DNA of 64,000 nucleotides, from NCBI GenBank assembly GCA_004835665.1, contig RBKR01000021.1, positions 310,001-374,000 of the forward strand, given 5' to 3'. Position 1 is the first letter of the stretch. The number at the start of each line of letters is the position of its first letter. The position numbers and the translations under genes are program-made. Below, piece by piece: positions 20,587 to 32,581 of the stretch. The notes under the pieces were generated by a model. The model ran no database searches, was not told where the DNA came from, and saw only the letters and a program-made list of their open reading frames with translations. Origin of the DNA: Phoma sp. XZ068 (lineage: Eukaryota; Ascomycota; Dothideomycetes; Pleosporales; Didymellaceae).

Positions 20587-23500
20587 ATGGCGAAAGGTGT
20601 TGACGAGCTTGTCAACCACGTCCTATCGGAAGTTGCTCTCACTGGTGTGCAAGGTATGCCTCACTCGCACCATCTCCTTGCCTTTCTGTGTTGCTTTTCT
20701 CTATGTCAAACTGCGCCCTTTCTCTCCTTGCACGGCGATGGTTTTACAGATGTTTCGAGCCACCATGGGTGGTTGGTGTTCTCGAGTAACACCAAAGCTC
20801 GCTATTGCCCGATTTGGTGTTCGAGTCGCATCTTGTGCACTACTTTCTCTTGCACAAGTCCAACACTAACACATCGACCACAGGAGCTGGCAGCGCCGAT
20901 TTCAAGCGATTCGTGCAAGCCTTCTACGAGAAATCACAGGGCGAAAATGGATCAAACTTACATCTCCAACCAAGTCAGCTGGGTCACACGTTTTATGAGA
21001 GAGTCTGGCAATGGGTCATCAGCCATGCAGACATTCGCATCACCCACAATGGAGTTACATGCCAATACACCCTTTCCGAGTTTGAAGCAGCAGAGAAACC
21101 AAAAGCGACTTCAATTACTACTGAGTCCACAACTCGGCCTGTTGATTCCACCACTACGGTGAACAACGTGCCAGGTCCTGCGAACTCTCTCTTAGCACTG
21201 CGGAGCTCGTTGCGAGAGCGCCTGGTCAAAGAAGGGCTCGGCCATCGAGCAATATCTCCATATGGCCAGACACCATCGTCACCACATGGCGCGGATCTTG
21301 AGAAGCAGACCAACGCCGACTTAGCACAGCCAGTCTCTCGTGGACCTCGTGTTCTCCCGACCACGGTGAACGATGTTGAGACAGTATTTGACGATCCTCC
21401 AGCGGACACCACAGCACCGCGCCTCTTTGCCAGCCAAAGCCGCATTTGGCAGGCATTGACAGGACACGGCATCGATCTCAAGAAAGTTCCCACCATGGAG
21501 TTCGTTTTGCTGTCCCTGATCGCCTCACATGGAGTAGCAGGAGTTACACAGCCGGACCTCACAGTCATGAGTGGACAAGACAAGCGTTCGGTACCGCATA
21601 GAACTGATGAACTCTGCCGTAAGGGTTACATCGACAAACGACCCGTGCAGTCTGGCAAGTTGCGGACCAGTCTCTGCGTTCACAAGAAGTTTGTTTCCGA
21701 TGACCATTTCTTGACCTCTGGGAAGGTCGAGGACGTGTTTCAATATAAGAAATTCGTCTTGTCTGGGTTCGTGCACCTGCTGTACAATACATTGAAGGAC
21801 GCCGGTGTTGTTCCCTCAAGAGACATACGGAAGCGCCTGGTAAGCATAATGTCGTGAAGTGGTGTCTCAGAGGCTGACCAGGGGCAGAATGTACCAATGT
21901 CGACCTGGAACAAGCGAGCCGTGCAAGGTGCCCTCATTCGCCTCGATCAGACCGGTATGGTCAAGCGGTTCAGGGCTCGTAGGAAAGATGCTGAAGACAA
22001 CTGGCTCACCTGTATCGAGGTGTTGCGAGAACCCCGACCAGAAGACCACGAGAACTTGAGGTTTCGACGTCAGGTCGCCATAGACGAGGCCGCCGATGAG
22101 CAGTCGGATGAGGATGTTGACGGCGATACCTTAATGAGGGATCTTGAGGTTGACATGCTTAACAGTGACTCCCAGGAGGCTGATGGCAACAAAGACGATG
22201 CCGGTCGCATTCCACCACAATGGGTACCTGAACGGCTGCTTTCTAACACATTGTACGGGGTGGTTGCTATGGGCGGGCCAGCAGGTTGGGACTCTGGAGT
22301 ACTACGCGATCGGATCGTGGGGAAGTTTTGGCGACGACCGATGGAGTCCTACCTGACACGGTTGACAGACGATTGGGAGGCCACGCAGCCCGCTCATCTT
22401 CGACATCTTGCGCTCATTCGAGACACACGCAACACACAAGAGAAGAAGTTTGTGCATTATGTCTATCGCACGTACGGGAGCTTTCAGAAAGCTGTAGACG
22501 CAGGTGAAGTTATTTGGGCAGGAGTCAGTAAACCTGTGCCAAAGCAATCGTCCGCAGCGAAGGGAGGCCGACCTAAAAAGTCTGCTTCCGAGGAACAGCC
22601 CGTCGATGCTTGGGGCTTCCGTGCACTCAGCTCAAAGGACTTCTTGAACAAAGACGGTTCAGGGTCTCTCTCCGAGTGTCGCGCAGCCATCGTTCACGGT
22701 CGGAAATACGGCCCAAGGTGGGATAATTCACTCGTTGACGACATCGGCTATCAAAAGATTGAGACACCTCAGTCGGAAAAGACCAAGTGGACGAACGACA
22801 TGTCGCGATCTAAGGCAAGAGCTAAAGCTAGATTGGACCTTTTCTCATTCATGACGCCAAGACCTGAGAACAGTCCCACTACTCCTGTTCAACAGGGTTC
22901 GGGCATTGATACGGCTACTGATAGTGAAGACGGAACGCCTGTGGTGGCGACGAAAGTCTTAGGCTTGCCAAAGCGGAAGCATGAGACAGGACTGCTCACT
23001 ATAGAGCAGAGGATTGCATTGGGGCTGAAACCAAAAGGCCGCCTTAACAAATTCGTCGAAGATCAGATCAGAGAGCACCGCAGGAGAACAGGGGATCCAG
23101 TGTCGATTCCAGACTCAGTAGAGCACGAACGACCAGTTGCAACGCCGACTCCCGCCAAGAACGGTCCCCTCATGACCAAAGAGGAGCGGATTGCTGCAGG
23201 TCTACCGCCACGAGGTCGCTTGGGCCAGAAGATTGAGGACCAGATTCGCGAACAACGTGGGCTTCCAAAGAACGTGGAAAAGGCCAAAAAGCCACGCAAG
23301 AACAGGCCAGCCAACGAGCCAGCGCTATTGACCAAACAGCAGAGGATCCAGTTTGGCATCATACCCCACGGCCGCTTGCCACAGTCGCTTATGGACGGGC
23401 TGCGTGAAGAGCGCGAGTTTGACATTTCTTTGGAGCAGTCCAAGGTAGTTCAAGCGTATCTGAGCGCTGTTAAGGACAAGAAAGCCAAAGCAGATATCAC

Positions 23501-26500
23501 AAGAGCGATCGACGAAGTTCGGGTACAGACGTTGCAGCAGCATGACCCTACCCGTGGATTGGATCAGGATGACGATGATACACCTGCTCCAGAAGAAAAG
23601 GACGAGCCAGTGCATGTGGCGTCGAGGACGAATACGCCAAACATCGAGAAGCGCAAGGCCGATGACGATGGGACCCCAACGCAGCCTGCCAAGAGAACAC
23701 GCGTTGAGCGAGATGCTACAACCGTTGAGGTCTCCGCGACTATTCCGACACCACCATCAACAGCATCAGCTGACGTACATGAGCCGATCGAAGAACGGAC
23801 AGAGCCGGGCGAATCGGCAACCGCTGGGACAGAGGATGAGGTTGTGCCCATCGTAGCCGGTTCTCCACATCAGTCAAGTTACGAGGCAACGACACCGATC
23901 CGGCAAGCCTCCCCTATGATCGATCTAGTCGAAGTAGGTTCAAAAGTTCGCTTGATCAAAGAGTTGTATAGCAACCGGTCGAATCCCGGCCTCTATGCGG
24001 ATCCGTTCGCGAAGCGCAGGGTCACCAAAGGCCGACCGCGTAACGCCTTCATTGCGACATTTCGGCTGCCAGGGCTCTCCGGTCTTGACTGGTTCAAGGG
24101 GGATGCAACCACAACAACAAGCGTTGACCATCAGCCATCTACACATCGTGATGTTGCATCACCAGTCGTAGAACGGGCCACAACTATGGAAGATGAAAGC
24201 CTTGGAGACAACAATGACGGCGCCAACATACCAAACCCTGCAGTTGTCATCAGATCCACACCTGAAGCAGATGTGACCAGTGCCGATGGTGACAATGCTC
24301 CTCTGGTTCAGCAATCCTCAGTACAAAGACATCAAACAGTTGACATCGATCGGGCTCCAAATCAGCCCGCATCTGGTCAACTACGCGCTCTTAATGATAC
24401 GACCAATGACGAGGAGTCAACTGAAGCCGTCTCAGAGCAAGGCCAAAATGGCGCAGAAAATGTGCAGCAACACACTCGACCCGTCGCCGGTTGGAACGCA
24501 ATCAATAAGTCATTACAGCACCCATCTACATATCAGAGCCCCTACGCAGCCCCCGACCCTTCAGCGCCGACACTTGGTGACGAACCATTGCCTGAAGGTA
24601 ACGTCGCTGAACAAGCTTTACAAGACAGCGCAGAAGAACCTCAGATTCAAGGTGTCTGTGGTCCAATCACTGAGGAGGACACAATGAGTCGAAGCGCAAG
24701 AAAACTTGCAGCATATATGGGGACTAAGACAGGAGGAGGAAGCCAGAAGATGTTTCGCCACAAGATCATCATGCAAATCATCGATCTTTGTGATGGCGCC
24801 TACCCCATGCACGGAGAGATTGGTCGACCGTTTGTCACCCTCTGGAAGCAACAATATCCGAACGTTCCTCCCCCAAACTCGAGTACCGTGCTATCGAATC
24901 TGAGGGATATGATTGCGGACCCTCGCAATGGCCTCAAAAAGTTCAGCTTCCTCATAAGGCTCCGACAGAGTGCGGGGCTGAAAAAGAAGGATATGGTCGT
25001 CTATCAGCATTTGAGCCCCACGAGCCCGCAAGTCACGCGGCTGGCTTACAAGATGGCCAACTATTCAAACACAAAAGCACATCAGTACTACCCTGAGGAA
25101 ATACGCCATTTGGTATCTGACGAGTCATTCTATGTACCAATGCCCGTTGCGCCGAAAGACGAGACCATCAGCCTGGAGCGGCTTAATCCAAGTCTTCAGC
25201 ACAAGATCAAAGAAGCAAACCTCGAGCGTCGGAGGCGATACTACCACAAGCAGAAGAGCGAGGAAGTTGCTCGAGATACTCAGAACGCAGCAGTTGAGGT
25301 TCCTCTCAAGCAATTTTTGACAGCCGATGGACAGCCACGTGTAAGGCGAACACGTCTTGCAAGTCTGAACGACAAAAACAAGCGATATCGCCGTGCCACA
25401 ATGTCGAACACGCCTCTTGGTCTTACGAATACAGAGCTCGAGCAGAGTATACCCGAGGAAGTGGAAGGTGACCTTGGACATCGCCAGGCTTTGATCTGGA
25501 AAGAGCCTTGGGTAGGTCCCGCCGTGCGGCCAGGACCAGGAGCAGATACTGGTGTAATCCAGCAGGACGTACCAGTTAAACACTACGCATCTTCCATCAC
25601 CGCACCGATCGTCCGGTTTTATGTGATGAATGGCACCTTCTCCACAGAATTTGGTCTAGTTCGTGCGAGTGACCTCCTCGAGATGCCACCGCCTGCAGAG
25701 GCTATCCTCCAGACAGCTGCGAAGCCCAAGAACAAGAAACGGGTCAGAATCATCGAGCCTGCAACCCAACATCCTAGCAAGAAGGCTCGTCTCAACGGAA
25801 TCTTACCCATACTTGCTGTCGAAGGGGATTTTGTTATCAGCTCAAGCGAAGACAGCGAGGACTCTGACTCGTCCTCGACGTCTTCGTCTTCCTTGGATGA
25901 TGAAGATGACACCCCCCTGGTGCAGTTGAGCAAGGCTCAAGCCAAAGCGAAGGCTAAGTTAAAGGCCAAGGCGAAGGCGAAGGCCAAGGTAAAGGCAAGG
26001 CAGCGGCGCAACAAGAAAGACCCGCCTCCGACCCTGCTTGAACGCCTTACTGGTCTTACCGGCGATCCCAATGCTCCTATTTACCTTCCACCGAAGCCGA
26101 AGTCAAAGTCACAGAAGACATACATGGGCTGGAGTGAAAGAAAGAAAGCCCGCTTCGACAAGCAGCAGCGAGAACGCAAGTACGCGGAGAGCCAAGACCC
26201 CATTGACAAATTCAAAAAGCTTTGCTGTACCCTGGTTATTGCTTCCTCCATGGCTGGAGAAAATAGACAAGTCGAATGGAGCATTGTCGAGAAGGTGTAC
26301 AGCACCAAAGGATTCGATCTTGCGAAGACGAAAGGCCTCTGGGCTTGGATGCAGACTAACATGGCTCCTCAAATCGCTGAAATGACAACCGATTTCGAAG
26401 CTCGCTTCCTAGAAGCATACGAGAACAACAGAATTGCAGCCATCGAAGACCCAACAACATATGATTGGGTGAACCTCGTAAGATGGGCTATGCACACTTG

Positions 26501-28073
26501 TGTCTACCCTGAGCTTTCTCTGCCTGTATACCGGGAAGCGCTTCAGCAGTTTATCGTCGACCTGTCAAGCTTCGAGGCTATGGACCGACCCAAATGGTAT
26601 CGGGAGAGGATAGCAGACAGAGTGCGCACACAGCTACAGCTGCAGTATCCCTTCACCGTATCGTTACACCAATCTCACGCGGCGCGATCGGCTGTCAGCG
26701 AAACGGAACTCAAGGCTCGATCATGGATACGCGCAAACACATCAACACCTCAAGCCCTATACGACAGCAAGACAGCACATGAGAAACTCAGGATGCTCGG
26801 TGACCCTGTGCTTGCAAAGGTCGTAGGCGAGTACGTAGACCGCCAAATGTTGCGAATGCGCAAGCTCAAGCGTCTCTTGCCTGGAAGAAATTACACATTC
26901 ACAGCAAGGCTTGCGAAGAAGTATGGGCGCACCTTCGAACTTGACGACTTCATGGCTGCTGTCAAGATGAAAAAGGACATGGATGCTGCTTTTGCTCAAG
27001 AAGAACCCGAAAAACGTACTTATTCCATCTCCCGCGCTGAACCCGATGGAGCGATCATGGCGATCATGTCAATGCTCAGCCAGGGCAAAGTCAAATTCAA
27101 TGCTCAGGTCCCGTCTGTCGATAATGAATTCGGTGCTCCGCTTCCGAGATTGTCTGTCTGGGGCTTCATGGAAGGCGATTACGTGCACCGCGGACTTGAC
27201 AGGCAGCGTTTGTTCTGGGACATCTATGTTGTCCCCACGGAAGCATACGATTACGGCAACCCCCTGCAGCCAGGTCTCGATTCGCAGCCCAGAGATGAAG
27301 TCAACAGCATTGCGGCTTGGTTGCCGCTTCCTCCACCACCATTGCCAGGCATGCATGATCCGAATGCCCTACTCCCAATTTGGAGCACCATGGATGGGCA
27401 GAATGTGACATGGCCATGGTGGTATCGCATTCTCAACCTCGTGTTGCAGCCTCTCATATTCCAGCCAGGCGCGACGGTAGAAGACATTCACGCAAACTGC
27501 GATGAGTACACGACCGAGATTTTCGAGATTGAACTTGTTCTGCAGTGGCTTCTATCTGTTGATGCGGTCAAGAAAACCATCGGTGGTGGCTACGTCACTC
27601 TGCCTGGCATGTGGGCCGTATTTGGTGACGTTCTGCACGACATGGAAGACGACTGGCTAAACGCACACGTCAAACGCAAACACCAGAAACACGAGAAGCA
27701 ACAGTGGCGTGATAAGTACCACCTGAGGTACTCCGCTCTGCAAGCTCGCAGTACTCAGCAATCTCAAAGTGACGACTCTGACGAATCGGACGATGAAAGG
27801 GAAGATACTACCAGAGCAAGCACGAGTATCATGCGTAATCCAAAGGAGCAGTATGCAATTGTGCGGGAGCAGATTGCTACTACAACGCCTGAGCGTTCCA
27901 CTGCCGATCATCGTGTAGAGCCCATGCAGCCAACACAGCGTACTGCTGATTCGGAACTTGAACCAAGCGAGGCGCAAACGTCTAAAGTCACAGTCTCAGC
28001 AACTCAGGACGTCGATATGGAGGATGCAAATGGAACTCATGATGAGGATGCGGAAGGCGAGATGGATAATTGA
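20587..28073 (+). CDS. sfc3: TFIIIC B-block-binding subunit (Sfc3/Tfc3, tau138-like)
   Basis: Exons 20587-20653, 20884-21839 and 21888-28073 give 2402 residues. Exon 1 encodes MAKGVDELVNHVLSEVALTG; after a 230-base intron the frame resumes at GAGSADFKRFVQAFYEKS, and after a 48-base intron at NVPMSTWNKRAVQGALIRLD. The B-block winged-helix domain is MEFVLLSLIASHGVAGVTQ followed by LTVMSGQDKRSVPHRTDEL. The central region carries AT-hook-like GRPKK and GRPRN segments, three GRL repeats (residues about 710-850), and acidic and KAK-rich tracts. The C-terminal part is globular with several Trp-rich motifs. The family binds the internal B-box of tRNA genes and recruits TFIIIB in the nucleus. The long first intron could also be read as two introns around a 36-base in-frame exon (20750-20785). 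Confidence 0.9.
22992..23414 (+). repeat. Three copies of a 30-residue GRL repeat inside Sfc3
   Basis: Copies at 22992-23081, 23169-23258 and 23325-23414 share the pattern L-[LM]-T-x-[EQ]-[EQ]-R-I-x2-G-[LI]-x-P-x-G-R-L, followed by an acidic/hydrophobic helix ending in R-E-x-R. Each copy has a basic residue before GRL (KGRL, RGRL, HGRL). They are separated by Pro/Lys-rich linkers. The copies have diverged, so this is an old protein-level repeat, not a recent DNA duplication. Confidence 0.85.
25932..26020 (+). repeat. Low-complexity Lys-Ala tract inside Sfc3
   Basis: The DNA is an imperfect run of AAGGCN/AARGCG units that encodes alternating Lys-Ala dipeptides ending in RQRRNKKD. It follows a Ser/Asp/Glu-rich acidic stretch, so the protein has adjacent acidic and basic tracts. 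The tract is a likely nuclear targeting or DNA/RNA-contact segment and a site prone to length variation. Confidence 0.8.
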
Positions 28074-28195
28074 CCGAGTGCAGCCAGGCAGATGTGTGAA
28101 GCAGTTCGCGATGGAAACATCCCACAGAGGAATACACGCATCGATAAGTTGCTTGCATGCATAAGCCACAATATTACAAAGTCACATAAGATATG

Positions 28196-28201
28196 AATAA
28201 A
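28196..28201 (+). terminator. AATAAA polyadenylation signal after sfc3
   Basis: AATAAA occurs 123 bases after the sfc3 stop codon, at a suitable distance for 3' end formation. The next gene converges from the minus strand. Confidence 0.4.
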
Positions 28202-28329
28202 AACACTTCTTGAAATTCTAACAGCAAACCTGGACGTTTCAAAACTTCGAATATGCAGATAACGCAATATGCGGAACTAAAATCCAAACTTCCAAACTTC
28301 CAGAGCTCTGCATAGCGCAGCTATGAACA

Positions 28330-30058
28330 TCACATGGTGAAGTGTTCGCAAATCTTTCTCTCCTTCCCATTCGCATCAAGTTCACCAACCCACTCCGAAG
28401 GAATGAAATACACCCAAAAGCCACCATTGGCATCCATATTGGCATCTGTAACGCTGCTGTACAGCCTGGTGCGCTCAACAGGCCATCCAGTCTCAGGGTC
28501 CAGCTCGCTCTCTTCCAACTCGATAACCCTGTTGGACACTAGTACGTGTTGATCGGCGTCCCATAAGCCCTCGCGAGGCGGGCGCCGTGCAAGCAGTGAG
28601 ACAGCCTTGCGGCGCGTGTCCGGACAGCGGCAGCGGGTTGCAGTGTGGATCAGCGGAGGAATGATGGACACTTCGAATGTGAACTTGGCGGCGTGTGTGT
28701 TGCTGGTGTCTATGGCGTCGAGGACAATTTCCGCATGTCGTACGAGGGCGCGGAAGTTCTGGAGATACTTGTCGTAGGGAACTTGCAGCACGCTTGTTGC
28801 ACATGCAATGTAGGTTTCCAGAGCGTAATGTGCTGCCTTGAGGGCGCTGAGGGACAGAATGTCGTCTGCTGACCATTGCTGGCTGTCTTCGGCTAGTTGC
28901 GCTCGTTCAAACCATATTCGATGGCATTCAGCTAGTATAGCTTGTTCTTCAAAGTCCTTCTCGTCAATAGCTATCTTCTTCAAGTGTTTGAGACCAGTCC
29001 GGCGTAGAAATAAGACAGTCGCATTTCGCAGATCTCGTGATGATCGCTCAGCCTCTTGCAGAGAAAAAGGAAGCCGTATGAAGGAGTCGGGTATCGGGAG
29101 CGGAATATCGAAGTGTTCTTCAGTCGCGACACCATAAATCTGTGCTGATGTCACGCCACGCTGAAACATTGGCAGGAGAATTTCTTCAATCAGGCTCTGT
29201 GAGCCCGTAGCACACGCCAAATTTTCGAACGGTGAGTCGATTCTACGCCGCTGTTGCCATTCGCGGACAAGTCGCAATCCGTTTGTCATGTGTGTAAAAC
29301 CAGTACAATAGTTTCCTCGCAGAAACTCGATACAGACGAACAGTAAGCAAGTGACCATACCAATTTCCGGCGAATAAGAGGGCTCGGCCATGCGCTCGAC
29401 AAGTTTGCTGACAGCCTGGTTGTAATGGTACAACAAGACCTTATTACCGTGCGCAACTTGAAGCTTCGATCGAGCATGCTTCAAACTACCAGGCTCAGTT
29501 TGATTTAGGTAGCCTAGGGCTATGACGGCATGACGAACCGCGGGCTCTGAATGAGCCATTTGCAAGGAGGTCTTAGACCAAAACTCCTGATCAAAGCGAC
29601 TTGACAGCGACGGCACAGCGCATTGGTGGTAGAACTTCAGATATCGGACGCTATCGCCTAATCCGGGGAGCAAGGAAATGGCAGGCTGAGGCTTCGTGAG
29701 TGGCGTGCCATTGTTAAACACCTGGATCTGGAAGGGGTCTTTTGGTTGGGGATAGCCGTCGCATTTTCGGCCTGTGCTTGTGCATCTGCCAGGGTCAGTC
29801 ACCTGTCGCCTGTACGAAGCTTCGCACAACTACACGTCTGGATCCGCATAGATCGCGGGTTATACATACCTTGAGCAGCTTGGCTTCTGTTCATCGCATT
29901 TCACTCGCCTGATTCTGCGCAATGCGATTAGTCATGTGTGCTTGGAAGTCAAGACCAGAAACAGGAAAGGTAAAAGCGACATACTTGCAGGTGAAGCACC
30001 CTGTCCTTACTTTCGGGCTTCGTCTTCGACTCTGAGTGGACACTACTATGGCTGACAT
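28330..30058 (-). CDS. Zn(2)-Cys(6) fungal transcription factor
   Basis: Three exons (29985-30058, 29870-29914, 28330-29785) with introns of 70 and 84 bases give 524 residues. The first three coding pieces must be joined to complete the zinc cluster: cysteines at 21, 24, 31, 38, 41 and 48 (C-x2-C-x6-C-x6-C-x2-C-x6-C), with the classic TGCFTCKIRRVKCDEQKPSC core. The rest is a helical fungal-TF domain (SLLPGLGDSVRYLKFYHQCA, then NGLRLVREWQQRRRIDS), typical of the short-linker class that often controls catabolism or drug response. It lies tail-to-tail with sfc3. The start ATG at 30058 is the only one in frame before the cluster. Confidence 0.9.
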
Positions 30059-30701
30059 CTTGAGCAGCGTTCACAAGTCGCGTGCATGTCAAGAGGAGAA
30101 GTGGCATTGTTTCGACGTACAGTATCCATGCCTGTGAACGCCTGACGGAGGCGCAAGGAAGCCGTGATGGCCGGTCAACCGTGTTTGGAGGAACGACCCG
30201 CATAAGGATGAAGGGTGACCTTGGCGCATACAATCACGTGCAAAGTGCGAGCAGACCAATCACAACAGGGTCTGAACAGCCTTTATTTACCCATATCGTC
30301 GCTCCGCCGGTGTCACTTTCACCCGTCGTCGGATCTCAACATTTCTGCAGTCGCTATGATCAAATTTCAGAAGTATCTGTTACTCCCCCTGTATTGCTGT
30401 ATCTGAGATTCATCGCCAGGTTGGCGTACTTTCACGGCTCAAGATAGAATTTAGCAAGCATCCTTGTCCCTGGTAGGAAGCGACATACCGGTTAAGAGAT
30501 GCAGCTCAGTTGTAATACTGCTGCTCCGCTGATCAGGTCCTTCAGGGTCATGTTTGTCTCCAGCCACCCATATTGAACCGGTTTCGGGCCAGGCTGTTAG
30601 CTAGTGATAGCATCCGTTCCACCGTTTCCTCTTGTACTCACTTCCAGGACCATCACACCCTACAACCTCCCTTCTTCCCACAGTAACTCATTCCAACGCC
30701 A
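30059..30701. other. Gap between the zinc-cluster factor and the small unknown gene
   Basis: It contains the promoter of the zinc-cluster gene and the 3' flank of the 153-residue gene. Open frames here show no family motif. I see nothing else. Confidence 0.5.
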
Positions 30702-31163
30702 TCACAGCCGGCCCTGCGCAAGCTTAGCATCCCGGATCTGATCAAACAATCTCATCAACGCGCTCACAAACCTGCTCTCCAACTCCTTCAACCTCTGCTC
30801 AGGTGCCATCTTCTCCATATTGTCTCTTCCCATCAGTTCACCCCAGAAGAAACACCTCACCACCCCAGCACCCGGCGCATTTACCATCAGCCCCATGTAG
30901 CAACTCATTCCCTCATACCCGACGCCCAGAAACACATCGTCTGTGCCTGTGATTCCCCATGGACCGAGTTCGCCCACCTTCTTCATGCGCACCAGGGCAC
31001 GGCAGATGTGGGAGACGAGGAGTGCGATGTTGTCGGGATGCGCATTTGGGAGTTTGTCTGCGACGACGTGGGCGATGCGAGTTTGAAGTGCGTCATCGTC
31101 GAAGCTGAATAGTTGGTCAGGCGAGCGGACGGGTGCAGGTCCTGGTGGTGGGTACATGGCCAT
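30702..31163 (-). CDS. Unrecognised 153-residue protein
   Basis: A single uninterrupted frame from ATG (31163) to TGA. I do not recognise a family. The protein opens with a Pro-rich stretch (MAMYPPPGPAPVRSPDQLF). A predicted helix follows (ALQTRIAHVVADKL), then a mixed central part with GPWGITGTDDVFLGVGYEG and a Cys/Phe/Trp patch (VVRCFFWGELMG), and a charged C-terminal helix (PEQRLKELESRFVSALMRLF). No signal peptide, membrane helix or zinc motif is visible. Codon use and amino-acid balance look like a real folded protein rather than a chance frame. It is likely lineage-restricted, and its function is unknown. Confidence 0.6.
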   Translation of the reverse strand: MAMYPPPGPAPVRSPDQLFSFDDDALQTRIAHVVADKLPNAHPDNIALLVSHICRALVRMKKVGELGPWGITGTDDVFLGVGYEGMSCYMGLMVNAPGAGVVRCFFWGELMGRDNMEKMAPEQRLKELESRFVSALMRLFDQIRDAKLAQGRL

Positions 31164-32581
31164 TGGAGAGCTGTAAGGAGTATATTGTCACGTTGATGGG
31201 TTCACAAGGCAGGCTCCTGGTGGGGAGGTGTAGGGCGCAAGCAGACAACACGACAGCCTGGAGTCAGAGTCAGACGGGGATAATGATATGGGGGAGAATG
31301 GTTGCTGATCGCAAAGACTGTGCTGGTTGATTCATGTGTAGAGTAGGAGGGGCGTATATATGAAGAAGGGCAGGTGGTGGGCGTTGAGACGTAAAGTATC
31401 ATTCAGTCTATTGGGAGGTGAATGTGAGTAACGGGGAGATGCTGACATGAGCTTTCACAAGGACCACATCACCGAAGAATTGCGTTTAAGATCAATGATG
31501 CAAAGTGAAAGCAAAGGACGTTTCGTCTGGCTTTTTGGGACTCGAGTTGAATAGGAAGTTATAAACATGGCTTGATGATTGACGAGCGAAATGAAGTAGA
31601 GCGTTTGACCAAACCTGAGAGCTTCTACGACCGCTAGCTTCTGCGTGACTACCTTCTAATTCTTCAAAAGCTTGCTCTGGTACCTTGCACTGGTCTCTAG
31701 GCGATACCTGTACTGTAAGTAGTCTGTTTGATGTGGCGCCGATCCATTTGTTGAGGTTGGAAGATTTCCTGCCGTCAGGAGGTGCATGTGTAATTCAGCA
31801 ATATTATCGTCGCGAGAAGCGGAGAGACTGAAAACGGATCTCAATCGTTGGTCGTGGTGAGGCAAGCTCAGTGAAGCAGAACCACGCTAATTGAGAGTGC
31901 TGTGGTCGTCCAAGCAGGCAATGATAATCACCAATTTGGTCATTATCGACTGTGCAAATAGAACTGTTAACGGCACATGTGGTGCAGCACAATCTAGAAA
32001 AGATTGGTGAACTCAAGCTAGTCGATGTTTTGGTGGCAAATGAAGAGGACTGTGTTTAGCGTATTCCTGGTTGGCTATTTATAGAAGTCGAAGTCTGTTG
32101 TTGCACGTTACGTGTGAGAAATGAACAGCGAAAGGAGAAGCTGGTGAGGTTCAAATGCTCAATAACGACCGAATACTCGGTGAATATTAGTAAGATCGTG
32201 ATACTGAGCGTGGTGTTGAGGCTCGAGCGATGGCCCCTCTGCAGGCGGGAGGTGGAAAATTGGGGCCTGCAGGGTTGGGTTGGCGCGTGTGTGGCTCCGT
32301 GTTACCCTGTCAGCGGTCGCTCGTCCCTCCTGAGACACTGAGACACCCTGACAACCATCACTCTCCACAGACCCACGCACCCCCCGCGCCTGCCTTCGCT
32401 GCTTAAACCTTGCGCCTACATTCGCTACCAACACTCGCTCTCCATTCGGCCCTCGCTGCGACGAAGCGCCCTTCCGCTTGTCGCATCTCCCGGCTCGCCT
32501 TGTTCCGTGCGGCCTAACAGCCTCGCCGCACTGAAAAACATCGCAATCAAAGCGGCACCACACCTCCTATAACCCTCCACA
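31164..32581. other. 1.4-kb divergent region upstream of CHS7
   Basis: It holds the promoters of the small unknown gene (minus) and CHS7 (plus). The last 200 bases before CHS7 are C/T-rich, like a fungal 5' leader. Minus-strand frames at 31656-32016 and 32159-32563 have no motif. No TATA, tRNA or repeat stands out. Confidence 0.45.
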
